Assembly: GCA_046295455.1 (NCBI GenBank)
Contig: JBKBNI010000009.1
Coordinates: forward strand, 27,774-91,773
Reading direction: 5' to 3'
Source of the DNA: Thermaurantimonas sp046295455
GTDB taxonomy: Bacteria; Bacteroidota; Bacteroidia; Flavobacteriales; Schleiferiaceae
Length of the DNA stretch: 64,000 nt
Under the pieces are notes generated by a model that saw only the letters and a program-made list of their open reading frames with translations, did no database searches and had not been told where the DNA came from. The translations under genes and the position numbers were made by a program. This document shows positions 51,600 to 60,987 of the stretch, in pieces (position 1 is the first letter of the stretch; each line of letters opens with the position of its first letter).

Positions 51600-52883
51600 A
51601 TGAATATTAATCTCCAATTTGACATTCAGACCGAATCAGAGTGGTTAAAACTCTGGATGAAAGAGTCGGGTGGCAAATCTCCTGAAGAATATTTCAAACA
51701 ACTTGATCGTCAGGTCTTCATTAAGCCATACCACCTTTCGGAGACTCCACTGGGTGGATATGCCTCCAGACAACAGCCAAATACCGTCGTATCCGAGTGG
51801 GTAGATCTGGCACACCGGGAGGATGGAGCAGTTAATAGGGCTGTTTTGGATGCTTTGAATTCTGGAGCGTCGGGACTTTATATCCATGCGGACCGCACAC
51901 CAGGCTGGGAAGTACTTTTTCGGGAGGTAGGGCTAGAGTATTTAAGCACGACCATAGATATTCGATCTGACTTCTCCGAACACTACCAAAGCCTTTTAGC
52001 CTTTTTGTCCCTTACCCGCATCGAAAATTCATCGAAAAAGATATTCGTGTGCCTGCCCTGGTTCAGTGATTTTGATCTTGCTACCCGTATTATTTCAGAT
52101 GTTCATACGGATTTTCACAGCATTCTCATAGACTTATCCGAACCCTTGGAAGCCGGGGTGCCACCGGCCCTGGTATTGGCACTTGCCATTGAAATGCTCA
52201 ACGATCTTCGTCGCATTAAACCACAACTCCTCTGTAGAACGGGCTTTCTGACCATTACCACAGGCAATACGTTTCAGGATTTTGTCTTCAATCGCTGTCT
52301 GCGAGTGATGTCCAGGGCGTGGATGAAAAAAGCAGGAACTGCATCCGAATCCGTCTTTATCCACACCCGCACGGGCAGGTCTGACCTGACTACATCGGAT
52401 GTTTACACCAATCTGGTCAGAAACTCTATAAAGACATTAACCGCTTTGGTCAGCGGTGCAGATGCTGTCACGGTATTGCCTTACAATGTATTGAACGGAA
52501 GGTATGATCCACAGGCTCAAAGATTGGCTCGAAATCAGGCGCTGATCTCCATCTACGAATCGAAACTTGATTCCTGCAGTGATCCGATCGCCGGTAGCTA
52601 TTCATTTGAAGACCTGTCAAAACAATTGATTGAGAATGCTTTGGGGTACTTGCACGAGACGTTTAACTTTTCGAATACCTCAGAACTGATTCAATCCTCC
52701 TATTTCGCTGAGCACACAGAGCAGTACCGGCAGAAACTCCTGGAAGAATATTCCCGGAGCGACAAAATATTGGTAGGTGTTTCAAAATTTAAACCGGAAG
52801 AAGAAAAACCTGTCCGGGCAACCATTCCGTTTAGAGAAGATTCGCCCTTTGAACCCTTACTCTTTCAAAATTTCTTTGTATGA
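51600..52883 (+). CDS. mutA: Methylmalonyl-CoA mutase small subunit
   Basis: MutA (427 residues) pairs with MutB in the B12-dependent heterodimeric mutase that interconverts methylmalonyl-CoA and succinyl-CoA in propionate metabolism. It has a TIM-barrel part like the large subunit but lacks a functional cobalamin-binding domain and is shorter than usual (most are over 600 residues): the C-terminal B12-like domain is missing altogether. ADAVTVLPYNVLNG and the DPIAGSYSFEDL motif are recognisable. ATG at 51600 is chosen over an upstream GTG. It overlaps mutB by 4 bases (ATGA). A TACTTTAG box 27 bases upstream resembles a -7 element. Confidence 0.88.
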   Translation: MNINLQFDIQTESEWLKLWMKESGGKSPEEYFKQLDRQVFIKPYHLSETPLGGYASRQQPNTVVSEWVDLAHREDGAVNRAVLDALNSGASGLYIHADRTPGWEVLFREVGLEYLSTTIDIRSDFSEHYQSLLAFLSLTRIENSSKKIFVCLPWFSDFDLATRIISDVHTDFHSILIDLSEPLEAGVPPALVLALAIEMLNDLRRIKPQLLCRTGFLTITTGNTFQDFVFNRCLRVMSRAWMKKAGTASESVFIHTRTGRSDLTTSDVYTNLVRNSIKTLTALVSGADAVTVLPYNVLNGRYDPQAQRLARNQALISIYESKLDSCSDPIAGSYSFEDLSKQLIENALGYLHETFNFSNTSELIQSSYFAEHTEQYRQKLLEEYSRSDKILVGVSKFKPEEEKPVRATIPFREDSPFEPLLFQNFFV

Positions 52884-55024
52884 AAATCCTTTTGACTGCG
52901 GAAGACATATCCACTTCGGCCGCTGAGTGTGAAATGTCCGGAGACCTTGAGCGCACCACTCCGGAGGGAATTAAGATTCCGTACTTTTCAAACAAAAATA
53001 TGCTTGAAGGGGTCGGACATATCGGTTATGGAGCAGGCCAGCCTCCCTATCTGAGAGGTCCGTATGCCAGTATGTATGTGATACGTCCGTGGACAATCCG
53101 CCAATATGCGGGCTTCTCTACCGCCGAAGAGTCCAACGCATTCTACCGCCGAAATCTGGCAGCCGGGCAGAAGGGGCTTTCGGTGGCTTTCGATCTGGCG
53201 ACTCACCGGGGATACGACAGCGACCATCCGAGGGTAGTAGGCGACGTAGGAAAGGCTGGTGTGGCCATAGATACGGTAGAGGATATGAAAATTCTCTTCA
53301 AAGGCATTCCCCTGGACCAAATGTCGGTGAGCATGACCATGAACGGGGCAGTGATTCCGGTAATGGCTTTCTTCATCGTGGCTGCCGAGGAGCAGGGAGT
53401 TTCGCCCGATAAGCTCACAGGAACCATTCAAAACGATATCCTCAAGGAGTTTATGGTTCGAAACACCTACATCTATCCACCCGGGCCGTCGATGCGTATC
53501 ATAGGAGACATATTTAAGTACACATCCAGACACATGCCGAAGTTCAACAGCATTTCCATCTCCGGATATCATATGCATGAGGCCGGTGCTACCGCTGACC
53601 TCGAGCTTGCCTATACCCTGGCCGATGGATTGGAATATGTGCGCGCCGGCATTCAGGCTGGACTCGACATTGATGACTTTGCACCCCGATTGAGCTTTTT
53701 TTGGGCAATTGGGATGAATTTTTTTATGGAAATCGCAAAAATGAGGGCCGGAAGGCTCCTCTGGGCTGCCATTGTCAGAGAATTTAATCCAAAAAATCCA
53801 AAATCCATGGCCCTCCGCACCCATTGTCAGACATCAGGGTACAGTCTCACCGAACAAGACCCTTTCAATAACGTAACGCGCACGGCGATCGAAGCTCTTG
53901 CAGCTGCTTTCGGAGGTACGCAGAGCCTGCACACCAATTCCCTGGATGAAGCGATCGCGCTGCCTACAGATTTTTCTGCCCGTATTGCGCGCAATACCCA
54001 GCTCTATCTCCAGTATGAAAGCGGGATATGTGCTACGGTAGATCCCTGGGCCGGTTCGTACCACGTGGAGTATCTTACTCATCAGCTGGTACTCAAAGCT
54101 ATAGAACACCTGCGTGAAATTGAAGAATTGGGAGGAATGGCCAGAGCCATGGAGGCCGGAATACCGAAGCTGAAAATTGAGGAGGCCGCAGCCCGCCGGC
54201 AGTCAATGATCGAAAGTGGGAGAGAATGGATCATTGGCGTCAATGTATTTCCTCCCGAAAAAGAGACCGAAATCGATATCCTCCAGGTAGATAATGAAGC
54301 CGTGCGCACCAAACAAATTGCACGTATCAATGAAATTAAGTCCACACGAGATACGCAGGCGGTAGAGGCGGCTCTGAAACGCATCACAGATATCGCCTCC
54401 AACCGTACAGAGGGCAATCTGCTGGAGGCTGCCGTAGAAGCTGCGCGCCGGCGGGCTACCTTGGGCGAAATCTCTCAGGCCATGGAGCAGGCATTCGGAC
54501 GCTATCAGGCCGTGGTCAAAGTCATTTCAGGCGTATATGCTCAGCAGATGAAAGATAACAATCTCTTCAAAAAGGCCAGGCATCTGGTAGAGGAATTTAT
54601 CCGCGAGGAAGGTCGCAGACCGAGAATCATGGTGGCCAAAACCGGTCAGGACGGCCACGATCGGGGTGCCAAGGTCGTAGCGACCTCATTTGCAGATCTT
54701 GGCTTTGATGTGGATGTGGGTCCCCTCTTTCAGACACCGGAAGAAGTCGCCCGTCAGGCCGCTGAAAACGACGTGCATATTCTCGGTATATCCAGTCTGG
54801 CAGCCGGACACAAGACGCTTATTCCCGCCGTCATAGAGGAGTTGAAAAAAATCGGACGTCAGGATATCATCGTAATAGCCGGTGGAGTGATTCCGAGACA
54901 AGACTATGACTTTCTCTTTGAAGCGGGTGTAGCCGGAATTTTCGGGCCAGGAACCAATCTGGCTGAAGCAGCCTGCGAAATTCTGGAACTGATGCTCAAA
55001 GCGAAAAAAGAACAAAATACCTGA
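52880..55024 (+). CDS. mutB: Methylmalonyl-CoA mutase large subunit
   Basis: MutB (714 residues) is the catalytic, adenosylcobalamin-binding subunit. The barrel (residues about 25-560) has RPWTIRQYAGFSTAEESNAF, GLSVAFDLATHRGYDSDHP, GKAGVAIDTVEDMKIL and ISGYHMHEAGA. The C-terminal Rossmann-like domain has the cobalt-ligating His593 in DGHDRGAK, followed by DVDVGPLFQTPEEVA and VIAGGVIPRQDYDFL. All expected residues are intact. It is cotranscribed with mutA and ends 2 bases before prmC. The pair would let the cell handle propionyl-CoA, via the succinyl-CoA of the TCA cycle. Confidence 0.97.
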   Translation: MKILLTAEDISTSAAECEMSGDLERTTPEGIKIPYFSNKNMLEGVGHIGYGAGQPPYLRGPYASMYVIRPWTIRQYAGFSTAEESNAFYRRNLAAGQKGLSVAFDLATHRGYDSDHPRVVGDVGKAGVAIDTVEDMKILFKGIPLDQMSVSMTMNGAVIPVMAFFIVAAEEQGVSPDKLTGTIQNDILKEFMVRNTYIYPPGPSMRIIGDIFKYTSRHMPKFNSISISGYHMHEAGATADLELAYTLADGLEYVRAGIQAGLDIDDFAPRLSFFWAIGMNFFMEIAKMRAGRLLWAAIVREFNPKNPKSMALRTHCQTSGYSLTEQDPFNNVTRTAIEALAAAFGGTQSLHTNSLDEAIALPTDFSARIARNTQLYLQYESGICATVDPWAGSYHVEYLTHQLVLKAIEHLREIEELGGMARAMEAGIPKLKIEEAAARRQSMIESGREWIIGVNVFPPEKETEIDILQVDNEAVRTKQIARINEIKSTRDTQAVEAALKRITDIASNRTEGNLLEAAVEAARRRATLGEISQAMEQAFGRYQAVVKVISGVYAQQMKDNNLFKKARHLVEEFIREEGRRPRIMVAKTGQDGHDRGAKVVATSFADLGFDVDVGPLFQTPEEVARQAAENDVHILGISSLAAGHKTLIPAVIEELKKIGRQDIIVIAGGVIPRQDYDFLFEAGVAGIFGPGTNLAEAACEILELMLKAKKEQNT

Positions 55025-55026
55025 TC

Positions 55027-55875
55027 TTGACGTCGGGAGAATTTAAAAAATACGCTGAGGCTACTCTGTCCCATACCCACGACCGACAGGAAATCAGAAT
55101 GCTGATCAAGTGTATGCTGGAAGATTTTGCGGGTATTGGTTTCGGGAAGGTCCCTGCAGATGAGCCTCTGGAACTACAACAGATTCAGCAGCTTACCCGC
55201 GCTTTGGAGCGACTCAAATCGGGTGAACCCTATCAATATATCACCGGCAGACAGCTCTTTGCAGGTCACTGGCTAGTGGTAGGGCCCGATGTACTCATTC
55301 CGCGCCCGGAAACTGAGGAATTATTTTATCTGTTGGTTCAATGGTTAAACGACCGGGGCATACAGCCGAAGACCATTGTGGATCACTGCACGGGAAGCGG
55401 ATGTCTGGCCGTGTCGCTGAAAAAAGTTTTTACCAATGCAAAGGTCATCGGCACCGATGTCTCCAAAGCGGCTCTTGCCATAGCACAATCCAATGCCGAC
55501 CTCCTCGGTGCAGAGGTTCAATTCATAGAAATGGATATCCTCAAGGATGGCTTCGCAGAGCGTCTTCCCCACACGGTGGATCTTATTGTTTCAAATCCTC
55601 CCTATGTGTGCCCTTCCGAAGCTAAAACTATGCGTCCGGAAGTCTTACACCATGAGCCGCATCTGGCGCTCTTTGTACCGGCGAATGACCCGCTGGTCTT
55701 TTACAGGCAGATCCTTGAAGCTCATTACCACATCTTGACCGATCGCGGACTTATGGCATTTGAAATCAATCCGTTGTTTAGCGAGGATGTCCATCGCCTT
55801 GCCTCGGCATACTACCGTTCGGATGTCATCGACGACCTATCCGGTAAAAAGAGGTTTTTATTTGCATACAAATGA
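55027..55875 (+). CDS. prmC: Release factor glutamine methyltransferase
   Basis: PrmC (282 residues) methylates the GGQ glutamine of peptide chain release factors with S-adenosylmethionine. The N-terminal helical domain is followed by the Rossmann methyltransferase: VGPDVLIPRPETEEL, VDHCTGSGCLAVSL for SAM binding, and the NPPY motif in VSNPPYVCPSEAK that holds the Gln side chain. The start is TTG at 55027, 2 bases after the mutB stop. It follows directly into the beta-helix gene, whose ATG touches the stop codon. Confidence 0.95.
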   Translation: MTSGEFKKYAEATLSHTHDRQEIRMLIKCMLEDFAGIGFGKVPADEPLELQQIQQLTRALERLKSGEPYQYITGRQLFAGHWLVVGPDVLIPRPETEELFYLLVQWLNDRGIQPKTIVDHCTGSGCLAVSLKKVFTNAKVIGTDVSKAALAIAQSNADLLGAEVQFIEMDILKDGFAERLPHTVDLIVSNPPYVCPSEAKTMRPEVLHHEPHLALFVPANDPLVFYRQILEAHYHILTDRGLMAFEINPLFSEDVHRLASAYYRSDVIDDLSGKKRFLFAYK

Positions 55876-57369
55876 ATGATTGTGAAATACACATTTCTGC
55901 ATGCAACAGTCCTGGCATTTCTCGCGTGCAATGCTCAGGAAACGCTGGACTCGTACTTGAGTGATTGGAGTAAGGCCGGTCTTTATCGATGTGAATTTAA
56001 TCCAAAACGCACCATTCGACTTTCACCTAAAGCAGATACGGCTGTTTCAGTCAATGAAGACATAGAACAAGCTATCCGATCTTTAGAGGGTAAACCAGGA
56101 ATGATTCTTTTGAACGAAGGGAAGTACCTTCTTACCAGGACATTGAATGTGCCGTCCAATGTGATGATCAAAGGTATGGGACCCGGAAAAACCATTGTGT
56201 ACATTCAAAATAGTGGCACAGGTCACGGATTCAATATAGCAGGAGGATTGACAGGAAAGAGATATGCCATAGAACCATTGAACAGGGGGGACCGAACAAT
56301 ACAAATTCGCGACGAAGTACCTGAAAATCTCCAATGGATCCGTTGGATACGAGATGATTCGGACTTATGTCGCGACAATTGGTGTAAAGCCATGACAGGC
56401 CAGTTTTTTTTCATTGAACGCAGAAAGGGAAAAACACTGCACCTACACGATGCTGTGCGCGACAGTACACGGGGCGACACTCAGCATGCCATTGCAGAGG
56501 TAATTCCCGCAGAAAATGTATTCTTTGAAGGTTTTACCGTGTATCGACTGGATCGCACCTCCGGTCAGTTTTCTAACTTTCACTTTAATTATGCGATTAA
56601 TTGCCGTGTGTCTGATATCGAAAGCTATTACACCAATTATGCACATGTAGAAATCCGAAACAGTGCTCACATTGAGGTATCAGGCTGCTATTTCACGCTC
56701 TCCCATGGCTATGGCACCGGTGGCAGAGGATATGGTACGATGGTACACCTCGGCTCGGTTAATTGTCTGATAATAGACAACATTTTCGATGTTCTTCGAC
56801 ATTCGATCATTCTTCAGGCCGGAGCCAACGGAAATGTTTTTGCGTTTAACTATTCATTGAATCCAAGGCAGACTACTACCGTATTTGGTTTTGAAATTGA
56901 AAACAGTCTGACCGGAGATCTGGTGCTACATGGCAACTATCCGTATGCAAATCTTTTTGAAGGCAATCGGGCATCTATGGCCATTGCTGATAATTCGCAT
57001 GGTTTCTCAGGCCCGAACAATGTGTTTTTCAAAAATCATATCGGTCGAAACGGACTTTCTGTGGTGGAAGGCAATTCAAACAGAGTAGCCTTAATCAATA
57101 ACCGGATTGAGGGGCCTGTGCTCCTGTTAATGGGGCGAAATCATCTGGAAATCAACACGATGACTCCTTCTGCATTGCGCAGACCAATGGAATTGAGCCT
57201 CAGGAATATCACCCCGGCAATGCAACGCATGGACAAGTCTTTTCAGAAGCTCTACTCCAATGCACCCTACCTCCACGGCATAGAGCTGCCTGCTGAGCAG
57301 CGATACAGGTCAGCTGCGAAAACGACATCAATGCATTCCCTTGGTATGCCTCGTGCCAGAGGTCGGTAG
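55876..57369 (+). CDS. Right-handed parallel beta-helix lipoprotein
   Basis: A 497-residue exported protein. The signal VLAFLACNAQE has a good lipobox (FLAC), so it is probably a lipoprotein. Repeats of about 22-25 residues (such as GMILLNEGKYLLTRTLNVPSN, VEIRNSAHIEVSGCYF and GNVFAFNYSLNP) indicate a pectate-lyase-like parallel beta-helix from about residue 70 to 430. GKYLLTRTLNVPSNVMIKGMG near the start fits the glycan-degrading or surface beta-helix family. No catalytic triad can be claimed and the substrate is unknown. The C-terminal 60 residues are basic and not repetitive. The gene follows prmC with no gap. Confidence 0.75.
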   Translation: MIVKYTFLHATVLAFLACNAQETLDSYLSDWSKAGLYRCEFNPKRTIRLSPKADTAVSVNEDIEQAIRSLEGKPGMILLNEGKYLLTRTLNVPSNVMIKGMGPGKTIVYIQNSGTGHGFNIAGGLTGKRYAIEPLNRGDRTIQIRDEVPENLQWIRWIRDDSDLCRDNWCKAMTGQFFFIERRKGKTLHLHDAVRDSTRGDTQHAIAEVIPAENVFFEGFTVYRLDRTSGQFSNFHFNYAINCRVSDIESYYTNYAHVEIRNSAHIEVSGCYFTLSHGYGTGGRGYGTMVHLGSVNCLIIDNIFDVLRHSIILQAGANGNVFAFNYSLNPRQTTTVFGFEIENSLTGDLVLHGNYPYANLFEGNRASMAIADNSHGFSGPNNVFFKNHIGRNGLSVVEGNSNRVALINNRIEGPVLLLMGRNHLEINTMTPSALRRPMELSLRNITPAMQRMDKSFQKLYSNAPYLHGIELPAEQRYRSAAKTTSMHSLGMPRARGR

Positions 57370-57580
57370 ATAAAACTTTTATAAATGTGTAAAGATTTGT
57401 AAATAAAAAAATCCCAAATAAGAAAGTTTTTTTTTATAACCTTGTGTATGATTCCTGTAACTATTACTCCGCGATATTCCGATTTTTATATTAAGACCAA
57501 GCTAAACATTTTGATCGTAGGCGACACACAGTATTTTACAGATTGTGTGTTGCAGCAGGTGCATGTTTACATGCGTAGAA
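57370..57580. other. Convergent intergenic gap with a receiver-like open reading fragment
   Basis: Between the beta-helix gene and the 3' end of pdxJ. A run T12 follows the beta-helix stop at about 57427. From ATG 57448 a plus-strand frame of about 45 codons reads TKLNILIVGDTQYFTDCVLQ, which resembles the start of a receiver domain (ILIVDD...) but then runs into pdxJ antisense. It may be a truncated gene remnant. No RNA gene is seen. Confidence 0.3.
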
Positions 57581-58327
57581 TTAATCCAACCCGTTTCCCT
57601 CGGAGGCGAGAGCAATCTGACGCAGATACATTTGAATGGTATTTTCCAGTCCATAATACAGTGCATCCGAGATCAGCGCATGACCGATGCTCACCTCGAG
57701 CAGATGAGGTGTCTCTGCCACAAAGTATCGAAGATTGTCGAGGTTGAGATCGTGTCCGGCGTTTACCCCCAAACCAAGACCTGTGGCTATTTCGGCGCAG
57801 GCTGCATAAGGCGCCACAGCATTTTCCGGATCGCGCACAAAGCCTCTGGCATACTCCTCGGTGTAGAGTTCGATGCGGTCGGCGCCTGCTTCAGCTGCTC
57901 CACGAATATCTTCTTCGTTGGTCTCTACAAAAAGCGATACCCTTGCTCCGGTCTTTTTTATTCGTGCAATGACCTCCTTCAAAAAGTTCAGGTGGGCGTA
58001 GGTGTCCCAACCTGCATTGGATGTTAGTACCCCCGGAGGATCCGGTACCAGGGTGACCTGGTGTGGTCTGACCTCTTCGATGAGCTGAAGAAACCTTTCA
58101 GACGGATACCCCTCGATGTTAAATTCAGTAGAGATGATGGGTGCGATCTGGCGTACGTCGCTGTACCGAATATGGCGCTCGTCCGGCCTGGGATGCACGG
58201 TGATTCCCTGCGCCCCAAATCGCTGACAATCAATCGCTGCTTTCAAGACATCCGGGATGTTGCCACCACGTGCATTGCGGAGCGTGGCTATTTTATTGAT
58301 GTTTACGCTGAGCTTGGTTTTCATCAT
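57581..58327 (-). CDS. pdxJ: Pyridoxine 5'-phosphate synthase
   Basis: PdxJ (248 residues) condenses 1-deoxyxylulose 5-phosphate with 3-amino-2-oxopropyl phosphate to make pyridoxine 5'-phosphate, feeding PdxH. Motifs include LSVNINKIATLRNARGG, FGAQGITVHPRPDERHI, FNIEGYPSERFL, PHQVTLVPDPPG and GVNAGHDLNLDNL. All catalytic His, Glu and Arg residues of the family are in place. It overlaps pyrD by 35 bases, so the two minus-strand genes are one unit. The ATG at 58327 or the next codon may be used. Confidence 0.97.
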   Translation of the reverse strand: MMKTKLSVNINKIATLRNARGGNIPDVLKAAIDCQRFGAQGITVHPRPDERHIRYSDVRQIAPIISTEFNIEGYPSERFLQLIEEVRPHQVTLVPDPPGVLTSNAGWDTYAHLNFLKEVIARIKKTGARVSLFVETNEEDIRGAAEAGADRIELYTEEYARGFVRDPENAVAPYAACAEIATGLGLGVNAGHDLNLDNLRYFVAETPHLLEVSIGHALISDALYYGLENTIQMYLRQIALASEGNGLD

Positions 58328-59351
58328 TTTTTTGTAGATTTTTTATAATCCGCCGGACCATTGCCGGCCCTTCGTAGACAAATCCTGTATATACCTGTAC
58401 GAGCCTGGCTCCCAGGTCGAGTTTTCTTCGCACATCTTCGTCGGTAAAGATTCCGCCTACTCCGATCAGAAGCACTTCAGAGCTAACCCGTAGCGCAAGC
58501 TTTTTCAATATCTGGTCTGACATATTTCGTACAGGAAGTCCGGAAAGTCCGCCCGACCCGATACGTAACACTTCAGATGGCGAAGTGATAAGTCCCTCCC
58601 TTGATATGGTTGTGTTTGTTGCCACGATTCCGTCCATGCCTGTGTTTTGACATACCTCTGCTATATCATCTATTTGACCATCGTTCAGGTCTGGAGCTAC
58701 TTTGAGAAACACCGGGCGATATAATCGGGATTGTAATGGATGCCTGATTAGTTGAAGAAGAATTTCCTCCAGAGGCTTTTTGTCCTGCAGTGCCCTGAGT
58801 CCTTGGGTATTGGGCGAACTGACATTGACCGTGAAGTAGTCAACCACCGGATGCAGTGCTTCAAAACACGAAATGTAGTCGCGCACGGCTTCTTCGTTAG
58901 GGGTATCTTTATTTTTTCCAATGTTTCCCCCGATGACCAGGTTGTGCGGCCGATGCTTCTCGAGTCGTGCCCGAAGAGCGTGTACGCCCTCGTTGTTAAA
59001 CCCCAATCGATTGATCAGAGCTTTGTCTTTCGGCAGTCTGAACAGTCGGGGATGATCATTCCCAGGCTGAGGGCGGGGAGTGACAGTGCCTACCTCGATA
59101 AAGGAAAATCCCAGTGAGGCCAAAGGTTGGATATATGCTCCGTCCTTGTCAAAGCCGGCGGCCAATCCGACAGGATGCCTGAATCGAAGACCTTTCCATT
59201 CAAATGGCCGGTAATCTCCTGCATTAAAGTTGTATTGAAGGAGTTTTCTGCCGTACGGCCATGCGTACACTGCCTTGAGTGCTGACATGGTCAGATGGTG
59301 AGCCTCTTCCGGTGGAATGGTAAATAAAATACGGCGTATCAGAGGGTACAT
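58293..59351 (-). CDS. pyrD: Dihydroorotate dehydrogenase (quinone, class 2)
   Basis: PyrD (352 residues) oxidises dihydroorotate to orotate in pyrimidine synthesis, passing electrons to membrane quinone. The N-terminal helices MYPLIRRILFTIPPEEAHHLTM are the class 2 membrane-association segment. GLAAGFDKDGAYIQPLASLGF, TVTPRPQPGN and NRLGFNNEGV, NVSSPNTQGLRALQ with the catalytic Ser, and GSGGLSGLPV are all present. ATG at 59351 is chosen because the 31-residue upstream extension is not family-like. It overlaps pdxJ by 35 bases. Confidence 0.96.
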   Translation of the reverse strand: MYPLIRRILFTIPPEEAHHLTMSALKAVYAWPYGRKLLQYNFNAGDYRPFEWKGLRFRHPVGLAAGFDKDGAYIQPLASLGFSFIEVGTVTPRPQPGNDHPRLFRLPKDKALINRLGFNNEGVHALRARLEKHRPHNLVIGGNIGKNKDTPNEEAVRDYISCFEALHPVVDYFTVNVSSPNTQGLRALQDKKPLEEILLQLIRHPLQSRLYRPVFLKVAPDLNDGQIDDIAEVCQNTGMDGIVATNTTISREGLITSPSEVLRIGSGGLSGLPVRNMSDQILKKLALRVSSEVLLIGVGGIFTDEDVRRKLDLGARLVQVYTGFVYEGPAMVRRIIKNLQKNDENQAQRKHQ

Positions 59352-60249
59352 GTACAGATTGATCCCTTGTTGTGCTGGTGCTTTTTGGAAAGTCCGGCAA
59401 ATATCACACTTTAAAAGCGTATCGGCAGTTGTAAAAAAAATCATTTTAGACTATGATACTATTTCAAAACTATAACCATCGTTTTCACTCATACTGAAGT
59501 CCGGTGTGAAATCGAAAGGTTTATTCATTAGATTATCAAATAGATATGTGTACTTAGGTTTCAGACAATTATTAAAATCACAACTCCGGTGTATCTGCAA
59601 TATCATAAGACTGAATGACATTTTTTTACAAGAGGTATCAGGATCTTACAATGGCGAAGAGCCTCCCATGTGTTTCAGTGATGATTTTAAAGTCAATACA
59701 GCATGCTGCCACTTATGATCTGTTATGAAGATTATCTTTCCGTTTATGAGATTTTGATATCAAACAATGCTCATTCACGGCAAAGCATACAATGATACAA
59801 GAGTCATGAGATTCGATCGAAGTCTGATCTGCCATCCCAAATACAAAATCTAAAAGTTAATCCTACAGGCTTAATCCCTGGTCGTCAAAGATTAAAAGAA
59901 AATCCCGGATAGAAAATCCCGTCATAGCTACCTTTATTTTGATGTATGTCAAACTCCACAAAACCCGACAGTGAAGCTTAGTATGCAATAGATAGAAGTG
60001 ACCATATATTGATTTTGTTTCGTGGTGCAGTCGGCATACTCCCGCGTATTTATTTCGATGTGGAGATTTACGTTGTAAGGTCTGGCAGGTATGGTTGAGT
60101 ACTAGTGCTACCTTATTCATCAGAGATTTAGTGTTTTAGAGAAGGATTTTTGTCTAATTTTTTTATAATTTAATTTATAACTAAATGCATTTTCACTTAT
60201 TTTTGAGTCAATGTTTAGTTAATAAATACAGACCGTTGTTTATTATGTT
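59352..60249. other. Long intergenic region upstream of the CRISPR-Cas genes, no gene seen
   Basis: A stretch of about 0.9 kb between divergent pyrD and cas6. It is AT-rich with no protein-like frame; two frames of 70-85 codons inside have unlikely composition. There are no repeats spaced like a CRISPR array. A perfect 12-base palindrome TTTGATATCAAA lies at 59753-59764, and GAAAATCCCG is repeated in tandem at 59898-59907 and 59911-59920. The promoter of the cas genes probably lies at its right end (60121-60249). It may mark the left boundary of an acquired segment. Confidence 0.5.
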
Positions 60250-60987
60250 ATGAAAAGATTAAAAATCTTACACGTAGTCTTTGATAATCCTTTTGAGCCG
60301 CACAACGTTACTGCGTTAAGAGCTGCTATTGCAAAAAAAATTACTAAGAATAAATTGTTATTTCATCATCATATTGATGATAACCGAAGATTATTCAGAT
60401 ATCCATTAGCTCAATTTAAAATCATAAACAACAAAGCGCATATATATTGTCTTGAAGACGCTTGCGAACCTATGTTGGAGTTTTTATCATCTCATAACCA
60501 TGATATTGAAATTGGTAGTAATAAAATTAACCTCAGGGTATTCAATGTAAGTTTAAAGCACGTTAATATTCAGGTATGGGATAAGGCTTTAACTTACAGA
60601 ATAAATAAATGGCTTGCATTAAATCCTGATAATTACAGGAAATATTTAGCCATTGAATCACTTGCAGAAAGGGTTGTGTTTCTTGAAAAAATATTGACAG
60701 CCCATATCATCGCTTTTGCAGAAGGGATAAAGTTTGATATTCAAAGCCCTTTAAAAGTTAGTATTCACAATATCTACAAAGAATATTTAACATCTTACAG
60801 GGATGTAAAACTTCACGCATATGATCTAAAATTTTCTGTAAATATGACCATACCGCCATACGTAGGTATAGGAAAAGCCGTTAGCGTTGGAAATGGAATT
60901 ATAAAACGTGAACGTAACACCGCTGATGCTCTCAATAAAAAGAATAAAAAAGAAAAAAATCGACTGATAGAAAGTAATCAATCATGA
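60250..60987 (+). CDS. cas6: CRISPR pre-crRNA endoribonuclease Cas6
   Basis: A 245-residue Cas6-family nuclease, which cuts pre-crRNA in the repeat to make the 5' handle of mature crRNA. The N-terminal part LLFHHHIDDNRRLFRYPLAQ (from residue 36) with its His cluster at 39-41 matches Bacteroidota Cas6b-type proteins. The C-terminal Gly-rich loop YVGIGKAVSVGNG (residues 204-216) is the signature RNA-binding motif of Cas6. A basic tail, ALNKKNKKEKNR, ends the protein. It is the first gene of the operon and overlaps cas10 by 4 bases (ATGA). The gene is visibly more AT-rich than the chromosomal genes to the left. Confidence 0.85.
   Translation: MKRLKILHVVFDNPFEPHNVTALRAAIAKKITKNKLLFHHHIDDNRRLFRYPLAQFKIINNKAHIYCLEDACEPMLEFLSSHNHDIEIGSNKINLRVFNVSLKHVNIQVWDKALTYRINKWLALNPDNYRKYLAIESLAERVVFLEKILTAHIIAFAEGIKFDIQSPLKVSIHNIYKEYLTSYRDVKLHAYDLKFSVNMTIPPYVGIGKAVSVGNGIIKRERNTADALNKKNKKEKNRLIESNQS

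Noticed and set aside
52988..53824. 278-codon minus-strand frame inside mutB
   Set aside because: An antisense shadow of a highly conserved enzyme gene; it lacks any domain pattern of its own.
59352..59444. 31-residue N-terminal extension of pyrD
   Set aside because: Family members begin at MYPLIRR-like helices; the extension has no conserved feature.
59889..59925. Tandem GAAAATCCCG copies as a possible CRISPR array
   Set aside because: Only two 10-base copies 3 bases apart. No spacer-length intervals or further copies exist.
59506..60120. Two frames of 70 and 85 codons upstream of cas6
   Set aside because: They have odd composition (many Cys, His and Trp, no domain pattern), are on opposite strands and lack ribosome sites. 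Random frames in AT-rich DNA are the simplest explanation.
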